From Pirellulimonas nuda (GTDB taxonomy: Bacteria; Planctomycetota; Planctomycetia; Pirellulales; Lacipirellulaceae), in contig NZ_CP036291.1 in the NCBI RefSeq assembly GCF_007750855.1, positions 3,782,001-3,846,000 of the forward strand: 64,000 nt of DNA, in the 5' to 3' direction. Position 1 is the first letter of the stretch; every line of letters starts with the position of its first letter. Positions 8,032 to 14,755 of the stretch are shown here, piece after piece. The translations under genes were made by a program, and so were the position numbers. Under the pieces are notes generated by a model. It was not told the DNA's origin. It saw only the letters and a program-made list of their open reading frames with translations, and made no database searches.

Positions 8032-8947
8032 CACAAACTCCGTCGGTTAGGCATTGGTAGCAGCAGGTCCTCTCGCAGTCGCTACAGGATTCCAGACACG
8101 CCCGGCAGTGGTGCTCGCCGCAGCCCGAGCACTCCCCGCGGCAGCCGTGGCAGAGGCCCTCGCCGCAGCCCTCGCAGGCGCCCGAGCAGCCGTCGCACAC
8201 CTCGGCGTCGCAGCGTCCGCACAGCGACCGGTCCTCGTCGTCGACCAGCACGCCGCAGTCGCTGCAGGGGGTCCCGTGCCAGCGGTCGAGGTCGACGTAC
8301 GCGCTCGACGCGTTGTAGGTCTGCAGGATCTGGCGGACGATCAGCACGTAGTCGTACAGCCGCCCCTCGAGGGCGGCCGCCTGCAGCACGGGGCCCCCCT
8401 CCCCTTCGCACAGCCGGTCCTCAACGACGTGCGGGTGGGTGACGCTCTGGTTGGACCCCGGGGCGTGCGGCTCCATCGCGATGACCAGCAGCTGGGGCTG
8501 GTCGCCGCCGAGCGTGCCCCAATCGAGCGACAGCAAGAACGGGCCGAGAGCGACCCCCTCGAGCGTGATCGGTCCGGTCGCGACCAGCAGCCGCCGCTGC
8601 GGGAGGTTGATCTCGAGCTGCGGGAACTCTTCGTCGATGGCGAGCAGGTCGCGGTAGAGGCCCCCGAGCGTTGGCGCCTGGCACACCCGCCGCTCTCGGC
8701 ACAGGCGATCGGCCTGTGAGGTGGCCGTGACGGCCAGGTCGCGCAGCGCCCGCTCGAGCCGCGGGCGGAGCCGCCTCGAAGCCGCGCCGTAGTGATGGCG
8801 GCAGGCGTGCCGCATCATGCGCGTGAGCCGCGCGACGGCGTCGATCGGCAGCGGCTCCGCGGGCAGCGGCAGGACGTCTTGGCGGCGGGCGTACTCCTCG
8901 GCGATCGCCGAGGCGGCCCGCCACAACATCTTCTGGCGTGGGTTCAT
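7925..8947 (-). CDS. E2-like (UBC-fold) protein with ten-knuckle zinc tail
   Basis: This 340-residue protein has three parts. Residues 1-95 are helical and basic. Residues ~100-225 look like a UBC fold: strands LPQRRLLVATGP and PQLLVIAMEP, then HPHV (171-174), Cys180 in DRLCEGEG, and a helix GRLYDYVLIVRQILQTYN. The HPH-x6-C layout mirrors the HPN-x7-C of eukaryotic E2s, so Cys180 is the likely acceptor. Residues 228-308 hold 21 Cys, 20 of them in ten CxxC pairs, resembling tandem treble-clef or RING-like fingers. The fusion suggests E2 and E3-like functions in one chain. The last 30 residues are disordered. The E2 assignment is by motif and context only. Confidence 0.7.
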   Translation of the reverse strand: MNPRQKMLWRAASAIAEEYARRQDVLPLPAEPLPIDAVARLTRMMRHACRHHYGAASRRLRPRLERALRDLAVTATSQADRLCRERRVCQAPTLGGLYRDLLAIDEEFPQLEINLPQRRLLVATGPITLEGVALGPFLLSLDWGTLGGDQPQLLVIAMEPHAPGSNQSVTHPHVVEDRLCEGEGGPVLQAAALEGRLYDYVLIVRQILQTYNASSAYVDLDRWHGTPCSDCGVLVDDEDRSLCGRCDAEVCDGCSGACEGCGEGLCHGCRGECSGCGEHHCRACLESCSDCERTCCYQCLTDGVCDACTAEKESDQESKDTAPTVAAADAPRVGQAQVPA

Positions 8948-9066
8948 GGGATGGCCGCTTCGCGGCGGGGCTGGGGGCTAGGGGCTGGGTAGGCAGTGGC
9001 CAGCAAGCAGGCATCCGTGCCCGCCGCTGACCGCTAAGGACTAATACCTAAGACCTAACGCCTTCC

Positions 9067-9285
9067 TTAGGCCCCTTCGATCTTCACCGGCGTGAAGCTG
9101 ATGCGGTCTCCTTCTTGGAGGACCTGGTCGGCCGGCGCCGGCAAGCGGTTGACGCGGATCAGGTAGTTCTCGGGCCGCGGGTCGCGAACCTGCCGCTCGA
9201 ACAGCTTGCGGACCGACGTGCCCGGCTCGATGTGCACGTAGTCGGCGAAGCCGGCGCCGTCGTTGTTGATGACGAGGATTTTCAC
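9067..9285 (-). CDS. MoaD/ThiS-like beta-grasp (ubiquitin-like) protein
   Basis: A 72-residue beta-grasp protein, the probable modifier of this system. It starts with GTG ([10 protein letters not shown]), has [12 protein letters not shown] in the helix region, and ends [17 protein letters not shown], then [10 protein letters not shown], the typical last strands of MoaD/ThiS. Unusually it ends in Gly-Ala instead of Gly-Gly. It may therefore be conjugated through a non-canonical end, be trimmed by the JAMM protease (removing Ala would leave a single terminal Gly), or act differently. The E2-like, JAMM and E1-like genes follow directly. No sulfur-carrier pathway genes are nearby. Confidence 0.75.
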   Translation of the reverse strand: MKILVINNDGAGFADYVHIEPGTSVRKLFERQVRDPRPENYLIRVNRLPAPADQVLQEGDRISFTPVKIEGA

Positions 9286-9388
9286 TATTGGACTCGGGGG
9301 TTGGGGGATTGCCGCGGACGGGGTGTGTCGCTGCGCGACGGGGCTGGGGACGGGGGGCTAGGGGTTGGGGACTGGGAATGGCGTCGAC

Positions 9389-9416
9389 TCATCACTCATC
9401 ACTCATCACTCATCAC
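9389..9416. repeat. Four tandem 7-bp repeats
   Basis: TCATCAC repeated four times perfectly, covering the stop codon of the 83-residue protein and leading into the gap before the beta-grasp gene. The flanking gap is rich in GGGGCTGGGG-like text, as is the gap at 8948-9066. Confidence 0.85.
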
Positions 9417-9650
9417 TTCGCTGTAGCGGGCTTGCCAGGCGTCGTCCCAGTCGAGGTAGCTCTCGTGGGCGATGTCGGCGGCGAGCGGGTTCACTTCTTC
9501 GAAGTCGTACGCCTCGTCGAGGACGACCTGCGGCTCGGGGTCGTGGCAGACGTCCAGCGGGGCGGCCAGCGAGAAGCCGAGCCGGTCGATCGTGCGGCGG
9601 GACTCGCCCGTGGCGTGGGAGACGGCGGACAGCAGCTGGCGGTGGGACAT
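9399..9650 (-). CDS. Small acidic protein of the ubiquitin-like cluster
   Basis: An 83-residue protein. The first 30 residues (MSHRQLLSAVSHATGESRRT, then LGFSLA) could form a compact helical, possibly helix-turn-helix unit; the rest is acidic with several aromatic residues (VVLDEAYDFEEVNPL, YLDWDDAWQARY). No family recognised. Start ATG 9650 follows AAAGGT. It lies between the 80-residue protein (118-base gap) and the beta-grasp gene (113-base gap). It could be an adaptor or a regulator. Coding is supported by its regular place in the gene series. Confidence 0.6.
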   Translation of the reverse strand: MSHRQLLSAVSHATGESRRTIDRLGFSLAAPLDVCHDPEPQVVLDEAYDFEEVNPLAADIAHESYLDWDDAWQARYSEVMSDE

Positions 9651-9768
9651 GACGGACCTTTTGTTTGGGAGTGGGGGTTGGGGGGGTCGGTAGTGCGGAG
9701 GGAGATCCGCACGGTGCGCAGCGGCGCCGTTGGCGCCGGGCGTGTCGTGCAGTGCAGCTGGGCGCTAC

Positions 9769-10011
9769 CTAGAGGCGGCTTCGCAGCAGCCAATCGCGTT
9801 CGGCCTGGAGGGCCTCACTGCGATGGGCGAACGGGCCCAAGAGCGGGCCGTCCACAGGAGAAAGATCTGCCAGCCAATGACCGAGCGGGTCGGGCTCGAC
9901 GTTGCTGGCCCGGTTGATGGAGACGCGGCCCAGAGTGGCCAAGTCGAGCGTCTCGTCGTACAGCGTGGTGATCGTCCCCTGAGGTCCGACCACCAGGTGC
10001 AACGCTTCCAC
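9769..10011 (-). CDS. Small conserved-looking protein of the cluster
   Basis: An 80-residue protein (VEALHLVVGPQGTITTLYDE at the start). The pattern TLGRVSINRASNVEPDPLG, WLADLSPVDGPLLGPF and ALQAERDWL is compact and looks like a folded domain seen in other planctomycete small proteins, but I can give no name or function. The GTG start overlaps the stop of the upstream gene (TAGTG), indicating coupled translation. It is probably a soluble subunit working with the 318-residue protein just before it. Confidence 0.65.
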   Translation of the reverse strand: MEALHLVVGPQGTITTLYDETLDLATLGRVSINRASNVEPDPLGHWLADLSPVDGPLLGPFAHRSEALQAERDWLLRSRL

Positions 10012-10967
10012 TAGGCGCCACGCCGCATCACGCGGCGGCGGGGGCGGTCGACCAGCAGCGACTCCAGGGACTGGGCGACCCGCCCCAACCCTTCGGCCGC
10101 CTGCCCACGGAGCGACGTGTGGTTCCGCAGCCCCTCGGGCCGCACGCCGGCCAGCACTGCCTCGGCCTCTTCGACCAGCTCATCCAGCTCGCCAGAAGTG
10201 CTGAGCCGCAGGCAGCGGAACCGCTCGAAGAACGCCTGCAGGTTCTCGACCGCCGAGTCGCGGAACACCTTCGGCTTGCCGTCGGCCTGGCCCTCCAGCC
10301 GCTCGGCCAGGTGGCTCACCAGCCGCTGCAGCTCTTCGCCAAACGCCTGCTCGGCGAGGGCGACCGCTTCTTCGAAGCGTGCCCGCGTGCGCTCGCACTC
10401 CCGCTGGTACAGCTCGGGTGACAAACGACGCAGGTACTCCGGGGGCTCGACCGACGGAAAATCCCACTCAACCGCAAAGAGCCCGCCGAGCCGTTCCGGG
10501 TAGTCGCCCGACTCGAACAGCTCTCCCAGTCGGCGGCGGGCCGAGTCCCGCAGCTCGCCATAGACCTCGTCCAGTTCCTGCACGGCTTCATTCAGCTCTT
10601 CGCGGTAGCCCTCGAACCGATGCTGCAGCGTCTCGACGTCGCCGCGACGCACGAGGCGGACCCCCGGCTCGGGGAACGGCAGCGAGACCCCTTTCCAGTA
10701 GGCGACGGCTTGGCTGCGCACCGCGGAAACGCCGCGGTACTTGGGGTGCCGGGTGTCGAGCAGCTTCTTGCCGGCTGACAGAGAATCGCCGGCGGCGCCA
10801 AACGCCTCGGCCGCCTGGGCTTTTTGGCCCGCCGAGAGGGTCTTCTTGGCGCCGAACCAGGTGAACGACAATCGTACGGCCGCGGTCTCCAGCCGCAGCC
10901 GCTCTGGGGGTGAAGGAGGGGGCGCCTCGCGGTGGTTGGGAGGCGGGGCTTCGAGTAGTACAGACAT
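10011..10967 (-). CDS. Helical/coiled-coil protein of the ubiquitin-like cluster
   Basis: A protein of 318 residues from ATG 10967, chosen because GAAGGAG lies six bases upstream. It begins with a proline-rich tail (LLEAPPPNHREAPPPSPPE), then WFGAKKTLSAGQKAQAAE and KKLLDTRHPKYRGVSAVRS, then long charged helices (FEGYREELNEAVQELDEVYG, EEAVALAEQAFGEELQRLV). Overall it is mostly alpha-helical with coiled-coil segments. No family recognised with confidence. Its stop overlaps the next gene (TAGTG). It may be a scaffold or substrate adaptor. Confidence 0.65.
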   Translation of the reverse strand: MSVLLEAPPPNHREAPPPSPPERLRLETAAVRLSFTWFGAKKTLSAGQKAQAAEAFGAAGDSLSAGKKLLDTRHPKYRGVSAVRSQAVAYWKGVSLPFPEPGVRLVRRGDVETLQHRFEGYREELNEAVQELDEVYGELRDSARRRLGELFESGDYPERLGGLFAVEWDFPSVEPPEYLRRLSPELYQRECERTRARFEEAVALAEQAFGEELQRLVSHLAERLEGQADGKPKVFRDSAVENLQAFFERFRCLRLSTSGELDELVEEAEAVLAGVRPEGLRNHTSLRGQAAEGLGRVAQSLESLLVDRPRRRVMRRGA

Positions 10968-11026
10968 GGAGACTCCTTCGTGGTTGGTGAACGGTGGAAG
11001 CTGATCGCTAAGAGCTAAAAGCTCCT

Positions 11027-11449
11027 TCACGGGGTGAGCCCCTTCAGCTCAAGCAGCACCGCGAGTTCGGCGCCCAGGTCGGCCCCCGACCACCGCTTGT
11101 CGGGGTTCCAGAACGGCTCGTCCCGTGCGTCGCGGTCGAGGTAGAGCCGCTCCTGCACCCAGCGCGCCAGATGCTCGAGCTCCGCGCGATCGAGTTCGCC
11201 CGGGTCGCGGACGCCGCGTTTTGCGGCGGGGGTCAGCAGCTCGCCGTGGCCGCTCTGTTCGATGGTGTGCTCCAGGTCGCTCCCCCACAACGCGTGGATG
11301 CCAGCGGCCTCCATCGACTGCACGGACGGCTGCTGCGTTTCGGCGGCCTGAGCGTCCCAATCAACGATCAGGGCGCGGACGCCCGGGGAGTTGGCGTACG
11401 CCTCTTGCACGACGCCGCCAATGACGCTGAGGACGACGGTGATGTCCAA
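11027..11449 (-). CDS. Uncharacterised 140-residue protein of the cluster
   Basis: Starts with TTG at 11449 (LDITVVLSVIGGVVQEAYAN); AAGGAGG lies a few bases upstream, which decides this rare start. The first 32 residues form a beta-alpha-beta-like opening (TVVLSVIGGVVQEAY, VRALIVDWD) similar to small proteins found beside other mobile or accessory planctomycete genes. The rest is acidic. It follows the AAA+ gene by 26 bases. No function can be assigned. Confidence 0.6.
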   Translation of the reverse strand: MDITVVLSVIGGVVQEAYANSPGVRALIVDWDAQAAETQQPSVQSMEAAGIHALWGSDLEHTIEQSGHGELLTPAAKRGVRDPGELDRAELEHLARWVQERLYLDRDARDEPFWNPDKRWSGADLGAELAVLLELKGLTP

Positions 11450-11475
11450 TCTGCCTCCTTAGGGATATTCGCCCG

Positions 11476-12981
11476 TTAGTTGTTAGACGGGTCGCTACGC
11501 AGCGCGCGGCGACGCTTGGCGGTGGGCGCCGGTTGGCGATAAACGCCCGGCGAGTCGGCCGAGAGGCAGCGGCCGCTGGCCCAGCCCCGCAGCCGGGCGA
11601 CCGACTCGGCCGCCGTCGAGGCGATGGGCACCACGTGCCTGGCCGCCTCGACCAGCGGCAGGTCGAGCAGCCGCGCCAGCCGGCAGCACGAGCGGACCTC
11701 GGCGCCGGTCCAGTCGTCATCCGCGGGACGGCGCTGGCCGGGGGCGATGCCTAGCGACGTGCGGTGGATCTTCCAGATCGCGTCTTTCTGCTGCCTCCCG
11801 GGGAGGTCGAGGAAGAACACCGCGTCGAACCGCTCGGCCCGCGTCAGCTCGGGCGGCAGCCGCGAGACGTCGTTGGCGGTCGCTACGACGAACACGTCCG
11901 ACTCGTGGTCCGCCAGCCAGCTCAACAGCGAGCCGAACAGCCGCGACTGCACCCCGGAGTCGCCGGTCGAGCCCCCGTTTTGGCCGCCGACGCCGGACAG
12001 GGCCTTGTCGAGCTCATCGACGAACAGCACGCAGGGCGCCATCGCGTCGATCGACGCCAGTGCCCCGCGCGTCCGCTCCTCGGTCTGGCCGACCAGTGAG
12101 CCCATCAGCCGCCCCACGTCCAGCACCAAAGTCGGACGCCCCGTCTCGGCGCCGATCGCCTTGGCGATGGCGCTCTTGCCGGTGCCGGGGATGCCCAACA
12201 GCAACACCCCTTGAGGGCGGATGCTGGCGCCTGACTTGCTGTCGCTGGGCCGGGGACGCAGCGCCCGGCGACAAAACCCCTTCAGCGACTCGAGCCCGCC
12301 GAGCTGGTCGAAGGAGCCGCCGCCCCGGTGGAGCGTCACCAGGCCCCCCTGGGCGAGCGTCTGGGCCTTGAGCGACCACAGCGTCTCGGGGGTGAGCCGC
12401 CGCTGGCGCACGAGGCTCAGCGCGAACGCCCCCTCGGCCTCGTACCGCGACAGGCCGCTGGCCGCATCTATAAGCTGCTCGAAGCCGGGCCCCTTGGGCA
12501 GCTCTCCGCGCTCGGTGGCGACGCCGCGGGCGATCTCTGCCAGCTGCTTCCTGTCGGGCAGGGCGTGCTCGATCACGACGAACAACCGTTCCAGCTCGGG
12601 CGGCAGCTGCACCACCGGGGCGATCACGACCACGAACGTCGATCGCCGGCGCCCTTCTTCGACCTGGCGGGTGACGGCCTGCACGACTTCTACCGAGCTG
12701 AGGTAGCGGTGGAAGTTGGGCAGCACCAGCAGCGTGGCGCCCGCGTCTCGGGGGGCGTGGTCCAGCAGCCGCACTGCAGAGACCGGGTCCGAGGCGGTCG
12801 CCGGGACGGCGGAGACCGTGCCCCACGCGCCCAGCTCGACGTCCCAGCCCCACGCCCGCCAGTTCTCGGCGCGGCACAGCGTAGCGATCTCTTCGAGGGC
12901 GTCGGGGTGTTCGTGGCTGGTGATCCACAGCCCCGAGAAGCACGCCCGCACGTGCTCCTGGAGGGTTTCGGAGAGCGACAT
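11476..12981 (-). CDS. AAA+ ATPase, Ycf46/Cdc48-like
   Basis: A 501-residue AAA+ ATPase. The N-terminal ~230 residues (HVRACFSGLWITSHEHPDAL and onward) resemble the degenerate N-terminal half of Ycf46-type proteins. The AAA core has Walker A GIPGTGKS (263-270), pore-region text GRLMGSLVGQTEERTR, Walker B VLFVDELD (318-325) and a sensor-1 region FVVATANDVSRLPPEL. An extra Gly/Ser-rich insert (GVGGQNGGSTGDSG) follows Walker B. The tail is basic. It probably unfolds or remodels proteins, by analogy with Cdc48. ATG 12981 follows AAGGAG. Together with DUF1257 and DUF2997 immediately upstream it forms a Ycf46-Ycf35-like module. Confidence 0.9.
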   Translation of the reverse strand: MSLSETLQEHVRACFSGLWITSHEHPDALEEIATLCRAENWRAWGWDVELGAWGTVSAVPATASDPVSAVRLLDHAPRDAGATLLVLPNFHRYLSSVEVVQAVTRQVEEGRRRSTFVVVIAPVVQLPPELERLFVVIEHALPDRKQLAEIARGVATERGELPKGPGFEQLIDAASGLSRYEAEGAFALSLVRQRRLTPETLWSLKAQTLAQGGLVTLHRGGGSFDQLGGLESLKGFCRRALRPRPSDSKSGASIRPQGVLLLGIPGTGKSAIAKAIGAETGRPTLVLDVGRLMGSLVGQTEERTRGALASIDAMAPCVLFVDELDKALSGVGGQNGGSTGDSGVQSRLFGSLLSWLADHESDVFVVATANDVSRLPPELTRAERFDAVFFLDLPGRQQKDAIWKIHRTSLGIAPGQRRPADDDWTGAEVRSCCRLARLLDLPLVEAARHVVPIASTAAESVARLRGWASGRCLSADSPGVYRQPAPTAKRRRALRSDPSNN

Positions 12982-13026
12982 ACTGGCTCCTTGGCTAGAA
13001 CAAGAAATGGCGAGCGGCTGAAGTGG

Positions 13027-13236
13027 TTAGGACGGGTTCGTGTAGCCTCCAGCAGAAAGGTGGGTCGGGACACTCACGGGTTGCTGGAAGAAGGCAGGGG
13101 TGAGCTGCTCCGACTGCCGGACGCCCAGGGCCGCCTCCAGCAGCCGGCTGGCTTCCTGGCAGGCGGCGCCGGCGTAGCCGCGGGTCTCGATGCGGGCCTC
13201 GCCCTGGGGCGAGACGATGATTTCGATCGTCTTCAT
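13027..13236 (-). CDS. DUF2997 family protein
   Basis: A 69-residue protein matching DUF2997 in its start MKTIEIIVSPQGEARIETRG and in GAACQEASRLLEAALG. The ATG overlaps the DUF1257 stop by four bases (ATGA), so translation is probably coupled. DUF2997 is usually found beside DUF1257, as here. A conserved Cys (GAACQEAS) could be functional. Its biochemical role is unknown; pairing with an AAA+ ATPase suggests an adaptor. Confidence 0.83.
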   Translation of the reverse strand: MKTIEIIVSPQGEARIETRGYAGAACQEASRLLEAALGVRQSEQLTPAFFQQPVSVPTHLSAGGYTNPS

Positions 13237-13601
13237 GCGGCGCCCTCCATCTGGACCACCAAGCGGATCGAGCCATCGGCGATGGGCTCTTCGTGCACCG
13301 CGTGCCCGCTCCGCCGGGCGACGAGCGTGGCCCGCTCGACGGCGTAGCCCTGCAGGAACCGGTCGAGCTGCCGCGGGTCGCCCCAGCGGCCGCCGTAGTG
13401 GTCGTAGCGGAGCGTGCCGGTGGGGAGCTCGCACACCACGGGGTAACGCCACGCGGGGAGCGTGACCGCCAGGCCGGTCGCCTCGCTGGTGAACAGCCGG
13501 TGCGTCCCTTCGGTGGGGGGCGGGAGCTGGAGCCGCCGGCAGGCGGCCGTGACCGACTCCCGGCAGCGGACCTCGGTCTGAATCGTGACGATGTGACTCA
13601 T
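13233..13601 (-). CDS. DUF1257 (Ycf35-like) protein
   Basis: A 122-residue protein with the family hallmarks MSHIVTIQTEVR, ACRRLQLPPPTEGTHRLF, TGLAVTLPAWRYPVVCEL and YDHYGGRWGDPRQLDRFLQ. Homologues include the algal and cyanobacterial Ycf35 proteins, of unknown function. The ATG follows GAGGAG and overlaps the upstream lipoprotein stop (ATGA). It forms a tight unit with DUF2997 (ATGA overlap) and the AAA+ ATPase (45-base gap). Confidence 0.87.
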   Translation of the reverse strand: MSHIVTIQTEVRCRESVTAACRRLQLPPPTEGTHRLFTSEATGLAVTLPAWRYPVVCELPTGTLRYDHYGGRWGDPRQLDRFLQGYAVERATLVARRSGHAVHEEPIADGSIRLVVQMEGAA

Positions 13602-14113
13602 GCGTTCTCCTCGGGATGGTGGTGGAGACGGGGAGAGAGACGTTGGGTGGAATCACCGCGCAAGAGCTCTGGAAATGGAGAACCGCTTCGAAGCGACTCC
13701 CGCACGACGAGTGCTACGAGCTCCTGGTTGCCGTCGTCTTGGCGTTGGCCGAGCAGCAAGATCGCGACGACGCCGAGCGTCAGCAAGACGATCAGGACGA
13801 CCCCTGCGCCACGCACCGCGAGGGCGAGGGCCGACTCGGTGCGACGCTGCTGGGCGATCTGCCGCCGCTCCGACTCCAGGTCGTTCCAGCCGCCGGAGAG
13901 CTCTCGGCGTTCGGCCTGCAGGTCGCTGTGGACCGCGACGATCTGCCGGGTCGCCTCGGCCGACTCACGCGTCACGCTCGCCATCGCCTCGTTCTGCGCC
14001 GCTTGACGGTCGGCCGCCTCGCGGGCGACCTGGGTGACGCGGTCGTCTTCGCAGCCGACGCTCGCCAGCAGCAGCATTAAACTCAGAAGCAGCATCCTTG
14101 GGGTTCGGTTCAC
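13598..14113 (-). CDS. Coiled-coil lipoprotein with second membrane segment
   Basis: A 171-residue protein: signal sequence with lipobox ASVGC (Cys21), a charged helical stretch (about 24-93) rich in Ala, Glu, Gln and Arg that should form a coiled coil, a transmembrane segment (95-121, LALAVRGAGVVLIVLLTLG) and a ~50-residue cytoplasmic tail. Start is GTG 14113 after GAGGAG. If both the lipid anchor and the helix insert, the coiled coil spans the outside of the cytoplasmic membrane. It is the second gene of the ubiquitin-like cluster and would link the system to the envelope. No family name assigned. Confidence 0.65.
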   Translation of the reverse strand: MNRTPRMLLLSLMLLLASVGCEDDRVTQVAREAADRQAAQNEAMASVTRESAEATRQIVAVHSDLQAERRELSGGWNDLESERRQIAQQRRTESALALAVRGAGVVLIVLLTLGVVAILLLGQRQDDGNQELVALVVRESLRSGSPFPELLRGDSTQRLSPRLHHHPEENA

Positions 14114-14243
14114 GGGGCCTCCTCGGGTTCAAGATCAGGTTCAGCAGTCGCTCGAGGGCCCGCCGCAGGCGGGTCTCTCGCACGAGGCGTAACGCTAGCA
14201 GCACAACTGCTAGCGAGAGCGCCCAGACAATCGCGTTGGACAA
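13965..14243 (-). CDS. Small membrane protein, first gene of the cluster
   Basis: Start is TTG 14243 (LSNAIVWALSLAVVLLALRL), favoured by AAGGAGG upstream. One transmembrane helix is followed by a basic amphipathic stretch RETRLRRALERLLNLI. The frame then runs 149 bases into the lipoprotein gene. A one-base shift near 14125 would instead end the protein at a TGA overlapping the lipoprotein GTG (reading LEPEEAP then stop), so the true C-terminus is unsure and the last ~50 residues may not be genuine. Confidence 0.45.
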   Translation of the reverse strand: MSNAIVWALSLAVVLLALRLVRETRLRRALERLLNLILNPRRPREPNPKDAASEFNAAAGERRLRRRPRHPGRPRGGRPSSGAERGDGERDA

Positions 14244-14755
14244 ACAGGCCTCCTTGGATCGCGGGAGGGGCTAAGAAGACGGCAGGCAGCCGTTCGGGGA
14301 GACGGGAGAGTGGGTCACGCAGAGAGAGGAGAGCGGCGAGATCGACTCCGATGGCTAAACCCCGCTCAAGTACTTATTGCGCAAATCCGGCGATTCTTTA
14401 GTGGGCTAGGCGTTGTTCGGCCGCCGCACGGCAACGCCCCGTGGCGTCGGCCGGCGGCTCGAACGCCACGTTCGTCGCTGCGGTGGTGACCACGTCGTTG
14501 GCCAGCGAGAGCACGCCGCGGCCGGACGAAGCAAGCCGGCCGCCGCTCGCCGGACGGTCCTTCGGCAAGTAGACCCCGCCGGTTGGGGGGCGTAGCGGAC
14601 GCGCACCACCGGGCTGTGAGTGGTATTCGAAAAAGGTTCTTGCTCACTCTTGGTGAACGCTTGGGCTCGTTGCGAGGTGTTTGTTGGTCGTCGGAAGAGT
14701 CTGCGAGTCCACGGTGGCCGGCGGAGAATGCCCACCCACGCTCGGCGAAGCTCTC
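14244..14755. other. Intergenic region upstream of the cluster with possible gene remnant
   Basis: This should hold the promoter of the minus-strand ubiquitin-like cluster; I see no convincing -35/-10 pair. On the minus strand about 14400-14590 an open frame without a start codon reads TGGVYLPKDRPASGGRLASS and GVLSLANDVVTTAATNVAFE before a stop; it looks like the end of a decayed gene but is not identifiable. Confidence 0.4.

Noticed and set aside
6421..8442. A 673-codon open frame on the plus strand
   Set aside because: It is antisense to the E1-like, JAMM and E2-like genes, is Arg/Pro/Ala-rich without motifs, and arises from high GC at third codon positions.
6673..9285. Thiamine or molybdopterin sulfur-carrier locus (ThiF/ThiS, MoeB/MoaD)
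   Set aside because: The modifier lacks Gly-Gly, the E1-like protein lacks the zinc pairs, and no thi or moa genes are nearby, whereas E2-like and JAMM genes are.
9389..9416. TCATCAC array considered as iteron or CRISPR
   Set aside because: Four 7-bp units without spacers, in an operon gap, with no replication genes nearby.
6450..14243. PRTRC-type cluster (ThiF plus small proteins)
   Set aside because: A ThiF-like and small proteins are present, but the ParB- and PRTRC-specific proteins are not seen and an E2-like protein is.
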